In this document: piece after piece, positions 1-8,330 of the stretch
Position numbering within the stretch: the first letter of the stretch is position 1
How the letters are laid out: every line of letters starts with the position of its first letter
DNA from: Verrucomicrobium sp. GAS474
GTDB taxonomy: Bacteria > Verrucomicrobiota > Verrucomicrobiia > Methylacidiphilales > GAS474
Reading direction: 5' to 3'
NCBI RefSeq assembly: GCF_900105685.1
Contig: NZ_LT629781.1
Location: 3,699,445-3,763,444, forward strand
DNA: 64,000 nucleotides
Position numbers and translations under genes: made by a program
Notes under the pieces: model-generated
Database searches by the model: none
What the model saw: only the letters and a program-made list of their open reading frames with translations
Told to the model about the DNA's origin: nothing

Positions 1-30
1 TTGCCGCCGTTCGAAAAGACGGCAAGAAAA

Positions 31-912
31 TTAAGCGCGCCCTTCTGACAACGCCTTCCGGCGGAAGCGAGCGGGGGTCGATTTCATCACTTCCTGGAAT
101 TGGCGGACGAAGTAGGAGGGATCGCTGTAGCCGAGGGCCTCGGCCACTTCGTTGACCGATTGAGCGGTCTCCGTGAGCAGGGAGCAGGCGTGGCTGATCC
201 GTTCCCGGATGAGGTAGGCGGCGGGAGCCATACCGGTGAGGACCTTCACGCGACGCGTCAATTGCGAGGGGGAGAGGCCGACCCGTTTGGCCAGGCGGGG
301 GACGTCGGTCCCGCCCTTGCGCCCGGCCTCGGCGAGGAATTGGAGAATGCGATCGTCCTGCTTGCGGGGCGGAGGGGAGGAGGCCTCGCGCCAGAGATGG
401 TGCAGCATCTGGAGGGCCGCCAGCTCGGTCTGCCGCAGGCCGTGCGCGTCGCCCCGCTTGTAGGCGTCGGTGGCGTGGAGGGCCAGTTCGAGGAAGAAGG
501 CCATGCGGTGGACTTTCCGCCCGGAGAGCCGCGCGAGGGCGTCCTCGGGGACGGGCTGGCGGGGACGGGGGAAGAAGTGGACGGAGAAGTTCAGGACCGG
601 CTCCCGCGAGTGGGGCGCGGGACCGCCCGAAATGCGGGAGCCGGGCGGAAAGAGGAAGCAGGTCCCCGGCTCGAGGACCCAATCGCGCTTCCGGTAGCGG
701 AGCCGCCCCTCGCCCTGGATGAGAAACCAGAAATTGAAATGAGGGGTGGTTGTCTCCCATACCCAGGGATGGGACGTCGGTCCATGCATGCGCCCGCCGA
801 GGCCGACGATCTCGATCTCGCGGAAGGGAAAGGCGGGGATGACCGAGGAAACCGGGGAAGGCATGGCCTTCGATCGTGCGCCCGATTGCCGCGCCTGACG
901 ATCCTTTTTCAT
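31..912 (-). CDS. AraC-family transcriptional regulator
   Basis: A 293-residue protein with an N-terminal cupin-like sensor half (about residues 30-130) and a C-terminal double helix-turn-helix of the AraC/XylS type (about residues 185-285). The second HTH shows the family signature around EALGYSDPSYFVRQFQEVM. It is divergent from the Gfo/Idh/MocA gene starting at 993, with an 80-bp shared control region, so it probably controls that operon in response to a sugar. The ligand cannot be read from the sequence. Confidence 0.9.
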   Translation of the reverse strand: MKKDRQARQSGARSKAMPSPVSSVIPAFPFREIEIVGLGGRMHGPTSHPWVWETTTPHFNFWFLIQGEGRLRYRKRDWVLEPGTCFLFPPGSRISGGPAPHSREPVLNFSVHFFPRPRQPVPEDALARLSGRKVHRMAFFLELALHATDAYKRGDAHGLRQTELAALQMLHHLWREASSPPPRKQDDRILQFLAEAGRKGGTDVPRLAKRVGLSPSQLTRRVKVLTGMAPAAYLIRERISHACSLLTETAQSVNEVAEALGYSDPSYFVRQFQEVMKSTPARFRRKALSEGRA

Positions 913-992
913 CCCATGGATGCGTTAAAAATACCATTAAATGCCTAAAGAGTCCGTATCATGGCTCACTGAAAAATGCTACTTTTCCTGCC

Positions 993-2174
993 ATGAAGAA
1001 CGTCCGTTTCGGTATCATCGGCTTGGGCAACATGGGAGGCGTCCACGCGCGGGCGATCCTGGAGGGGAAAATCCCCGGCGCAGTCCTCGGCGCGGTCTGC
1101 GATATGAATCCGGCAGCCCTCGCCGCCTTTCCCGGTATCCTCTCCTTCTCCGAGAGCGATGCGATGATCGCCTCCGGCGCGGTCGATGCCGTCCTGATCG
1201 GCACGCCTCATTTCTCCCATACGCCGATCGGGATCGCCGCGCTGAAGGCGGGCCTCCACGTGCTGGTGGAAAAGCCGATCTCGGTCCACAAGGCCGATTG
1301 CGAGAAGCTGATCGCCGCCTACAAGGCGAGCAAGCTCAAGCACCGGAAGCAGGTCTTCGCGGCGATGTTCAACCAACGGACCGACCCCTTTTACCTCAAG
1401 CTCCGCGAGCTGATCCGAAGCGGCGAGCTCGGTTCCGTCCGCCGCATCCAGTGGACGGTGACGAACTGGTTCCGCTCCCAGGCCTACTACAACTCGGGCG
1501 GATGGCGCGCCACCTGGGCGGGCGAGGGCGGCGGCGTCCTGCTGAACCAGTGCCCGCACAATCTCGACCTCTGGCAGTGGCTCTTCGGGATGCCGGAGAA
1601 GGTCCGCGCCTTCGCGGCGCTGGGCCGCTACCATGACATCGAGGTCGAGGACGACGTCACCGCCTACCTCTCCTACCGCGACGGCGCGACGGGCGTCTTC
1701 ATCACCTCGACGGGCGAGGCCCCGGGAACGAACCGCCTCGAGGTCGCCGCCGAGCGGGGCCGCGTGGTCATCGAGAACGGCCGCTTCAGCTACACGCGGA
1801 ACGAGGTGCCGATGTCGGAGTTCTCCCGCACCACGCCGCACGGCTTCGAGCGCCCCCCGGTGTGGGAGGCGACGATCCCGATCAGCGGGAACGGGGAGCA
1901 GCACAACGGCATCCTGAAGAACTTCGTCGAGTCGATCCTCGACGGGAAGACCCTCATCGCCCCCGCCGTCGAGGGCATCCACTCGGTCGAGCTGGCCAAC
2001 GCCATGCTCCTCTCCTCCTCCGAGGAGGCGACCGTGGCGCTGCCGCTCAGCGGAGCCCGCTATGCGGCGCTGCTCGAAAAACGGATCGCCGCATCGAAGA
2101 AAAGCGCGAAGGCGAAGCCGAAGCCCAAGCTAGCCAAGACGGCGGGGGACTTTTCCAAGTCGTTCAATTCCTGA
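993..2174 (+). CDS. Gfo/Idh/MocA-family NAD(P)-dependent oxidoreductase
   Basis: A 393-residue protein. An N-terminal Rossmann fold starts FGIIGLGNMG (residues 5-14), followed by the family EKP motif in HVLVEKPIS and the substrate-site pattern NQCPHNLDLWQWL, which carries the usual His/Asp pair. The tail is Lys/Pro/Ala-rich. The open frame extends upstream to 876, but ATG 993 is chosen because the glycine-rich Rossmann loop begins a few residues later, as is normal for the family. It is followed after 12 bp by a second family member (2187-3263). Such enzymes oxidise or reduce sugars and inositols; the substrate is unknown. Confidence 0.9.
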   Translation: MKNVRFGIIGLGNMGGVHARAILEGKIPGAVLGAVCDMNPAALAAFPGILSFSESDAMIASGAVDAVLIGTPHFSHTPIGIAALKAGLHVLVEKPISVHKADCEKLIAAYKASKLKHRKQVFAAMFNQRTDPFYLKLRELIRSGELGSVRRIQWTVTNWFRSQAYYNSGGWRATWAGEGGGVLLNQCPHNLDLWQWLFGMPEKVRAFAALGRYHDIEVEDDVTAYLSYRDGATGVFITSTGEAPGTNRLEVAAERGRVVIENGRFSYTRNEVPMSEFSRTTPHGFERPPVWEATIPISGNGEQHNGILKNFVESILDGKTLIAPAVEGIHSVELANAMLLSSSEEATVALPLSGARYAALLEKRIAASKKSAKAKPKPKLAKTAGDFSKSFNS

Positions 2175-2186
2175 TAGCCTCCTCCC

Positions 2187-3263
2187 ATGCCCCAATCCGA
2201 AGGAATGAATTACGCCCCGAAGGGCAAACCGGCGCCGGTGGTGAAGGAAGGCGAGTTCGTCTTCGCCGCCGTCGGCCTCGACCACGGCCACATCTACGGC
2301 CAGTGCAACGGGCTGACCGAGGCGGGGGCCACGCTCCGCGCCGTCTACGATCCCGATCCCGCCAAGGTCGCCGCCTTCGTGGCGAAGTTCCCCCAGGCGA
2401 AGCCGGCCCCCTCCCTCGAGGCGATCCTCGACGATCCGGGGATCCAGCTCGTCGCCGCCGCCGCCGTGCCGTGCGACCGCGGCCCCCTCGGCGTCCGCGT
2501 CATGAAGGCGGGGAAGGATTACTTCACCGACAAGACCCCCTTCACCTCCCTCGACCAGCTCGACCTCGCCCGCGCGACGGCGGCCCGGACGGGGAAGAAG
2601 TACATGGTCTATTACAGCGAGCGGCTCCACGTCGAATGCGCCGTCGCCGCCGGGGACCTCATCGCCGACGGGGCGATCGGGCGGGTGGTCCAGGTCGCCG
2701 GGTTCGGCCCCCATCGCCTCGGCGATCCGGCCTCCCGGCCCGGCTGGTTCTTCGAGAAGGCGAAGTACGGCGGCATCCTCTGCGACATCGGCAGCCACCA
2801 GATCGAGCAGTACCTCTTCTACTCCGGCGCGCAGGACGCCACCGTCACCGAGGCCGCCGTGGCCAACTACGGCAATCCGGGAACGCCTGAACTCGAGGAC
2901 TACGGCCACGCGAACCTCGTCGGCGACAACGGGACGACGAACCACTTCCGCGTCGATTGGCTCACCCCCGCCGGGCTCCGCACCTGGGGCGACGGGCGGA
3001 CGCTGATCCTCGGGACGAAGGGCTACATCGAGCTGCGGAAGTACATCGACGTCGGCCGGGAAGGCGGCGGCGATCAGCTCTACCTCGTGAACGGCGACGG
3101 CGAGAAGCACCTCTCCCTCGCAGGCCAGGTCGGATTCCCGTTCTTCGGGAGGCTGATCGTCGACTGTCTGAATCGGACCGAGACGGCGATGACGCAGAAG
3201 CACGCGTTCAAGGCGGCGGAGTTGTGCCTCAAGGCGCAGATGGCGGCAAAGCGGCTCATGTAG
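2187..3263 (+). CDS. Gfo/Idh/MocA-family oxidoreductase, divergent paralogue
   Basis: A 358-residue protein in an apparent operon with the gene ending at 2174. The N-terminus has a weak Rossmann loop (AAVGLDHGHIYGQCNGL). The canonical EKP is replaced by DKTP (YFTDKTPFTS). The CDIGSHQIEQYLFYSG stretch matches the family GxHxxD site. The altered nicotinamide-lysine context is as seen in divergent Gfo/Idh/MocA paralogues in PVC bacteria. The substrate is unknown. Confidence 0.85.
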   Translation: MPQSEGMNYAPKGKPAPVVKEGEFVFAAVGLDHGHIYGQCNGLTEAGATLRAVYDPDPAKVAAFVAKFPQAKPAPSLEAILDDPGIQLVAAAAVPCDRGPLGVRVMKAGKDYFTDKTPFTSLDQLDLARATAARTGKKYMVYYSERLHVECAVAAGDLIADGAIGRVVQVAGFGPHRLGDPASRPGWFFEKAKYGGILCDIGSHQIEQYLFYSGAQDATVTEAAVANYGNPGTPELEDYGHANLVGDNGTTNHFRVDWLTPAGLRTWGDGRTLILGTKGYIELRKYIDVGREGGGDQLYLVNGDGEKHLSLAGQVGFPFFGRLIVDCLNRTETAMTQKHAFKAAELCLKAQMAAKRLM

Positions 3264-3394
3264 CGGTCTCGAAGGGAGCGGTGTTCAGCACCGAGGAGAT
3301 AGGCCTGCCACTGGATGCTCCTTCCCATAGCTCGGCCCTCAAGGAGGTTAGATCCCGCGGAGTAGAGCGGGCTTATGGATTCAAGGCCTGCAGG

Positions 3395-3411
3395 GAGGGG
3401 CGCAGCCCCTC
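3395..3411. repeat. Palindromic hairpin shared with the secA-upstream repeat
   Basis: GAGGGGCGCAGCCCCTC forms a perfect 7-bp stem with a GCA loop. The same 17 bases occur at 11609-11625 inside the nested inverted-repeat element. It sits in the 222-bp gap between the tail-to-tail genes ending at 3263 and 3486, so it may act as a bidirectional terminator, but no T-run follows. Confidence 0.5.
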
Positions 3412-3485
3412 TTGCATCTCTAAACGCGGCGGATCGCCTCCCCCTGTACAGGGGATGTACCCGGTCCCGAAGGGCCGCCCCTCCT

Positions 3486-4370
3486 CTAGCTCATCACCAG
3501 CCCGATCGAGAACAAGAGCAACGCCGAACCGATGAGCCGCCGCGCCATCACGCCATGGCCGGCTTCGCCTTCCCGGTTCCCGAACCAGTGGCCGACGATC
3601 CAGACGAGGAGGATCGTGGCGAGGGCGCGGAAGTTGTAGACAACGTTGATCGAGGTGGCGTGGCCGTAGCGGCCGATGGCGTAATAAAGGATCGCCCCCT
3701 GCCCCGCCGCGACGACCATTCCCCACATCAGGTACTTCCGCCCCTCCCCCTTCAACGCCCGAAGCGGGGCGTGGAAGAAGGGGATCAGGCCGAGGGAGAG
3801 GAGGGCGCAGACGAGGAAGACGACCGAGCTGAACCGCGCCCCGCCCCAGCCGGGGGCCCATTTCTGCGCCAGCGTGTCGGTGACGCCGAAGTGGAAGGCG
3901 GCCAGGCCCGCCCAGAGCGCCGTCAGCCAGAACTTCCGGCGGGAGCCGTCGGTCGCCTTCCCTCCCCCGAGCAGGACGAGGGAAAACGCCGTCAGGAAGG
4001 CGGCCAGCCAGAGCTTCAGAGGGACGGCGACGCCGATGAGAAGGAGGGTTAGGAGGGCGACGAAGATGACCTTCGTCCCGAGGATCGGCGTGGCGATGGA
4101 GAGCTCCCCCTTCTCGATGGCGTAGAAGGTGAAGATCTGGCCGATGAAGAAGGTGGCGGCGGCAATGACCGGCTGATACCACTTCCCCCACGGCAAGCTC
4201 CCGCCCGCCCCCAGCAGGAAGAACGGGAGGCTGAAGACGGCGACCGCCATGTTGCAGACAAAGGCCGTCCTCCACGGACCGACGCCGTGCGCCGCGGCGC
4301 GCTTGATGAAGAGCGTGCCGACGGCGTAGCCGATCCCGGCGATCAGGGGAAGGAGGAGGAAGTGCCGCAA
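3486..4370 (-). CDS. EamA/GRP-type membrane transporter
   Basis: A 294-residue, strongly hydrophobic protein with about ten predicted membrane segments in two similar halves, the layout of the EamA/drug-metabolite transporter superfamily. The first helix (LPLIAGIGYAVGTLFIKRAA) and the segment ending LATILLVWIVGHWFG match that pattern. It starts 17 bp after recA on the same strand and may be read through from it. The transported solute is unknown; sugar or metabolite export is plausible. Confidence 0.75.
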   Translation of the reverse strand: MRHFLLLPLIAGIGYAVGTLFIKRAAAHGVGPWRTAFVCNMAVAVFSLPFFLLGAGGSLPWGKWYQPVIAAATFFIGQIFTFYAIEKGELSIATPILGTKVIFVALLTLLLIGVAVPLKLWLAAFLTAFSLVLLGGGKATDGSRRKFWLTALWAGLAAFHFGVTDTLAQKWAPGWGGARFSSVVFLVCALLSLGLIPFFHAPLRALKGEGRKYLMWGMVVAAGQGAILYYAIGRYGHATSINVVYNFRALATILLVWIVGHWFGNREGEAGHGVMARRLIGSALLLFSIGLVMS

Positions 4371-4386
4371 CGGAGGGAGGGGACGG

Positions 4387-5487
4387 TTATTCGGCGGCCT
4401 TCGCCTCGGCCGCCGCCTTGCTGCCCTTCGTCACGTGGACCTTCACGCCGATCTTTTCCTTCGTGGCGGCCTCGATCTTGGCGAAGAGCTCGGGGTTGCC
4501 CTTGAGCTCGTTGAGGGCGGCGTCGCGGCCCTGGGCGATCTGGGCCCCCTCGTAGTAGAGCCACGCGCCCTTCTTCTCGACGACGTTCTGCTCGATCGCG
4601 AGGTCGAGGAGGGAGCCGAAGCCGGAGATGCCCTCGTTGTAGAGGATGTCGAACTCGCACTCGGTGAAGGGCGGGGCGACCTTGTTCTTCACGACCTTCA
4701 CGCGGGTGCGGTTGCCGTAGACGGTGCCGTCGGCGTGCTTCAGGGCGGCGATGCGGCGGATGTCGATGCGGACCGAGGCGTAGAACTTGAGGGCCTTGCC
4801 GCCGGGGGTCGTCTCCGGGTTGCCGAACATGACGCCGATCTTCTCGCGGAGCTGGTTGGTGAAGATGACGACGGTCTTCGCCTTGCTGATGATCGAGGTG
4901 AGCTTGCGGAGGGCGCTGCTCATGAGGCGGGCCTGGGCGCCGACGGTCGAGTCGCCGATCTGGCCTTCGATTTCGGCCTTCGTGATGAGGGCGGCGACCG
5001 AGTCGACGACGATGACGTCGAGGGCGTTCGACTTCAGGAGGGTCTCGACGATGTTCAACGCTTCCTCGCCCGAGTCGGGCTGGGAGACGAGGAGCTCGTC
5101 CATGTTGACGCCGAGCTTCCGGGAATACTGGGGATCGAGGGCGTGCTCGACGTCGATGAAGGCGGCGTTGCCGCCGAGCTTCTGGGCCTGGGCGATGACG
5201 GTGAGGGCCAGGGTCGTCTTGCCCGACGATTCGGGGCCGTAGACCTCGATGATGCGGCCCCGGGGGAAGCCGCCCGCGCCGAGGGCGTGGTCGATGACGA
5301 TGGAGCCGGTCGGGATGACGTCGATGGAGAGTTTCGCGTTCTCGTCGCCGAGGCGGACGATGGAACCGTCCCCGTATTGCTTCGAGATGGCCTGGAGGGC
5401 GAGCTCGAGGTTCTTGTCGCGCACGACGCCGGTCTTCGTTTCGGCTTTCGTCTCGGTTTTGTCGGTCTTGGTGTCAGCTTTGGCCAT
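4387..5487 (-). CDS. recA: Recombinase RecA
   Basis: A 366-residue protein: the DNA strand-exchange ATPase of homologous recombination and SOS co-protease. Walker A is GPESSGKTT (residues 84-92). Other RecA hallmarks are [18 protein letters not shown], the Walker [11 protein letters not shown], and the L2 region around [20 protein letters not shown]. The N-terminus carries a Lys/Thr-rich extension of about 20 residues and the C-terminus an Ala/Lys-rich tail. It lies directly downstream of cinA, a widespread cinA-recA arrangement. Confidence 0.99.
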   Translation of the reverse strand: MAKADTKTDKTETKAETKTGVVRDKNLELALQAISKQYGDGSIVRLGDENAKLSIDVIPTGSIVIDHALGAGGFPRGRIIEVYGPESSGKTTLALTVIAQAQKLGGNAAFIDVEHALDPQYSRKLGVNMDELLVSQPDSGEEALNIVETLLKSNALDVIVVDSVAALITKAEIEGQIGDSTVGAQARLMSSALRKLTSIISKAKTVVIFTNQLREKIGVMFGNPETTPGGKALKFYASVRIDIRRIAALKHADGTVYGNRTRVKVVKNKVAPPFTECEFDILYNEGISGFGSLLDLAIEQNVVEKKGAWLYYEGAQIAQGRDAALNELKGNPELFAKIEAATKEKIGVKVHVTKGSKAAAEAKAAE

Positions 5488-5554
5488 AATCGTGTTCAGT
5501 GAGGGGTGTCGTTATTTTGCGTTTTTTCGCGGTTCGTTATAACTCTGTATAATA

Positions 5555-5560
5555 ATTATA
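5555..5560 (-). promoter_or_regulatory. Candidate recA promoter -10 box
   Basis: On the minus strand a perfect TATAAT lies 67 bp before the recA ATG, in an AT-rich island overlapping the cinA stop region. No clear -35 box sits at the standard distance; a TTGACC lies further upstream, inside cinA. It suggests recA has its own promoter in addition to read-through from cinA. Confidence 0.4.
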
Positions 5561-6791
5561 CGGATGTATGCACGGCTCGCCTTAAAAGGTCAAGCGCTGT
5601 TTGTGCGACACGGTTTTTGAAGGTTTCGCGCTCCGCCTTGATGGTCTTCAGGACCGCCTCGGTCCCGGCATCCGAGGCGATGGCGATCCAGACGGTGCCG
5701 ACCGGTTTCTCCGGCGTCCCGCCGTCGGGACCGGCGATCCCGGTGACGGCGACGGCGAAATCGGCCCGGGCGCGGAGGCGGGCCCCCACGGCCATGGCGC
5801 GGGCGGTCTCCTCGCTCACCGCGCCGGGACCGTCCTCGGCGAAGAGCGGGGTGGGGACGTCGAGTTCCTCGACCTTCGCCTCGTTGGCGTAGACGACCCA
5901 GCCGTACCGGAGGACGCGGGAGGCCCCGGGGACGTTGGTGAGGCGGTGGGCGATGAGCCCCCCCGTGCAAGACTCGGCGGTGGCGACGGTCTGCTTCCGC
6001 TCGGTCAGGAGGCGGACGACGCAGGCTTCGAGGGTTTCCCCGTCGACGGTGGCGATGTTCGGCCCCAGCTTTTCGGCGACGAGAAGGGCCGCCGCCTCCA
6101 GCACGGCGGGCGCGGGCGCGATGAGGCGGAGATCGACCTGGCCGGGGCGGGCGCAGTAGCCGATCTCGAGGGTCTCCCCTCCGGGGAGGGCGCGGAGCGG
6201 TTCCTCGATGATCGTGGCCAGCCGCGACTCGGGGACGTCGACGATGTTCCAGCTCCGCATGTGGAGCGGGGGGAGAAGGCCCCGCCGCCGGAACCAGGGG
6301 ACGAAGCCATCCCGCCACATCGGGATCAGCTCCCGGGGCGGTCCCGGGAGGAGGACGATGATCTTCCCCTCTTTTTCGAGGATGAGGCCGGGCGCGGTGC
6401 CGACGGGGTTGTGGAGGACGACGGCCCCGGCGGGGACCATCGCCTGCCGGGCATTGATGGGGGCCATCGCGCTCCCCCGCGACTCGATGTAGCCCTTGAT
6501 ATGGGCGAGGACGGCGGGATCGGAGGCCAAGGGGAGGCCGAGGAGTTCGGCGGTCAGCTCCCGGGTGATGTCGTCCGAGGTCGGGCCGAGGCCCCCGGTG
6601 ACGAGGATGAGGTCGGAGCGGCCCAGCGCCTCGGCCAGGGCGGTGCCGATCGCGGCCCCGTCGGGGACGGTGGTCTGCCGGGAGATGCGGAGGCCGAGGG
6701 GAAAGGCCTCCCGCCCGAGGAAGGCGGCGTGGGTGTTGACGACGTGGCCGAGAAGGAGCTCGCTGCCGGTGTTGAGGATCTCGACGTTCAT
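5556..6791 (-). CDS. cinA: CinA-family protein (MoCF domain plus nicotinamide-nucleotide amidase domain)
   Basis: A 411-residue protein of usual family length. The N-terminal molybdopterin-binding-like (COG1058) domain carries NTGSELLLG and LVTGGLGPTSDD. The C-terminal PncC-type domain carries ATAESCTGGLIAHRLT and AVTGIAGPDGGTPEKPVGTV. In the family these domains hydrolyse ADP-ribose-type compounds and deamidate NMN in pyridine-nucleotide recycling. It is upstream of recA and 15 bp downstream of the polytopic protein gene ending at 6807. Confidence 0.95.
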   Translation of the reverse strand: MNVEILNTGSELLLGHVVNTHAAFLGREAFPLGLRISRQTTVPDGAAIGTALAEALGRSDLILVTGGLGPTSDDITRELTAELLGLPLASDPAVLAHIKGYIESRGSAMAPINARQAMVPAGAVVLHNPVGTAPGLILEKEGKIIVLLPGPPRELIPMWRDGFVPWFRRRGLLPPLHMRSWNIVDVPESRLATIIEEPLRALPGGETLEIGYCARPGQVDLRLIAPAPAVLEAAALLVAEKLGPNIATVDGETLEACVVRLLTERKQTVATAESCTGGLIAHRLTNVPGASRVLRYGWVVYANEAKVEELDVPTPLFAEDGPGAVSEETARAMAVGARLRARADFAVAVTGIAGPDGGTPEKPVGTVWIAIASDAGTEAVLKTIKAERETFKNRVAQTALDLLRRAVHTSV

Positions 6792-6806
6792 GCCTGATGG
6801 GAACGA

Positions 6807-8282
6807 TTAGGGAAGGGGTTCCCAGACTTCGATATTCGATTTGAAATCGTTGGGGAAGCTCTCCCAGAGGGAGAACGAATCGACCTTCCGGTAATAGAGC
6901 GGGATCAGCTCGCGGGGGAAGAAGGGGGAGCCCTCCGGGTAGAGGAGGAGGAGGTCGAAGCCTTTCGCCTTCAGCTTCCCGGTCATCGCCTCGCAATAGG
7001 CCCGCGCCTCGGCCTTGTGGAGGCGGGTCTCGGGAACGGAGGGGTTGTCGGTGACGTAACGGAGGCCCTCGGTGAGGCCGTTGTCGTAGACCGGCAGGCC
7101 CGCCGCGCGGACCGACTCGGAGAGGGAGCCGTCGCATAGGGGATCGTGATGGGCGCGGAGGAGGGTGCCGACGCGCTCCCATGCGGCGCGATGATCGCCA
7201 TGGCCGTATTGGAGGGCCGGACGACCGACGAAGAGGGCGACGAGGGCGACCGACGCGAGCAACAGCACCCGGGGAACGAGGGCTTCCCGGTTCCGGGAAA
7301 CGACGAGGAGCGCCGCCCAGATCAGGAAGGGGAGGACGAGGTGGTAGACGTAGGCGCTCCCGTTCCCCTTGTTCGGCGAGAGGACCGCGACGTAGACGAG
7401 GAAGGACCCGGCCAGGAGGAAGGCGGCGAAGGGCTCGACGCTCCCCTTTTTCCCCCGCCACAGGCCCCAGGCCAGGAGGGCGAGCAGCGCGGCCTCGACG
7501 ACGACGACCTCCTTCATCACGACGAAGAGGTGGAGGCGGTCGTGGAAGGCGCGGGTCCAGTAGTATTGGTAGAGGACCGATTCCTCGAGGAAGAGGGGGA
7601 AGAAATGCCGGACGACGGCGGCGCTGGCGAGGAGGAAGAAGCCGAAGAAGGCCGCCGAGAGGAGGCCGAGCCGCCGCGACTGGAAGAAGAAGAGGTAGAG
7701 GGAGACGAGGGGCGCGCCGAGGGCGAGGTAGCCCTTCGAGTAAAAGGCGAGGACCGAGAAGAGCGCCCCCGCGGCGAGGCTGCCGGGCCGGAACCGCCCC
7801 GCGTAGGGGACGACGACGCTCAGCAGGTAGCAGAGGATCGCGACGGCGTTCCCCTTCGCGGTGATCGTGACCGAGAAGGCGAAGTGGATGAAGAAGAGGA
7901 GCGCGCCGAACCCGGCGAGCGCGGGGGAGATCCGGTCGAGCCGCATCCCCCGGTAGAGGACGCCGGTGGCGAGGAGGAGGCAGAGGCAGGAGAGAATCCG
8001 GTGGAGGAGGAACGTCGGCCCGAAGAGAAGGGCGAAGGGATAGGCGACGGCGTTGTGGAGGGTGCCGTAGACGTAGAGCCACTCCGGATGGAAGGGGACG
8101 GCGTAGGGATTGATCCCCTGAACGAAGAGGACGGTGTTGAGGATATGGGACGGCTCCGAAGCCTCGACCGGGTAGGGCCGGGCGATGTGCCAGAGGAGGA
8201 AGGCGACCGCCCCCAGGCCGAGGAGGATCGCCGCCGCCCAGGTCCACCGTTCCAACCGTACCGTCATGGGCGTCGAGGACAT
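6807..8282 (-). CDS. Polytopic glycosyltransferase-like membrane protein (GT39/ArnT-type)
   Basis: A 491-residue protein with roughly ten membrane segments through residue 350 and a C-terminal soluble domain of about 130 residues. An early extracytoplasmic acidic pair lies in the first loop (VEASEPSHILN), as in GT-C folds that use lipid-phosphate sugar donors. Topology and loop placement resemble dolichyl-phosphate-mannose/ArnT-like enzymes, but no diagnostic motif fixes the donor or acceptor. It lies between secA and cinA on the same strand. Confidence 0.6.
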   Translation of the reverse strand: MSSTPMTVRLERWTWAAAILLGLGAVAFLLWHIARPYPVEASEPSHILNTVLFVQGINPYAVPFHPEWLYVYGTLHNAVAYPFALLFGPTFLLHRILSCLCLLLATGVLYRGMRLDRISPALAGFGALLFFIHFAFSVTITAKGNAVAILCYLLSVVVPYAGRFRPGSLAAGALFSVLAFYSKGYLALGAPLVSLYLFFFQSRRLGLLSAAFFGFFLLASAAVVRHFFPLFLEESVLYQYYWTRAFHDRLHLFVVMKEVVVVEAALLALLAWGLWRGKKGSVEPFAAFLLAGSFLVYVAVLSPNKGNGSAYVYHLVLPFLIWAALLVVSRNREALVPRVLLLASVALVALFVGRPALQYGHGDHRAAWERVGTLLRAHHDPLCDGSLSESVRAAGLPVYDNGLTEGLRYVTDNPSVPETRLHKAEARAYCEAMTGKLKAKGFDLLLLYPEGSPFFPRELIPLYYRKVDSFSLWESFPNDFKSNIEVWEPLP

Positions 8283-8330
8283 GGGCGTCTTTCCGGTGCT
8301 GTGCCGACCTTGCCTCGCCCGTTCCCGCCC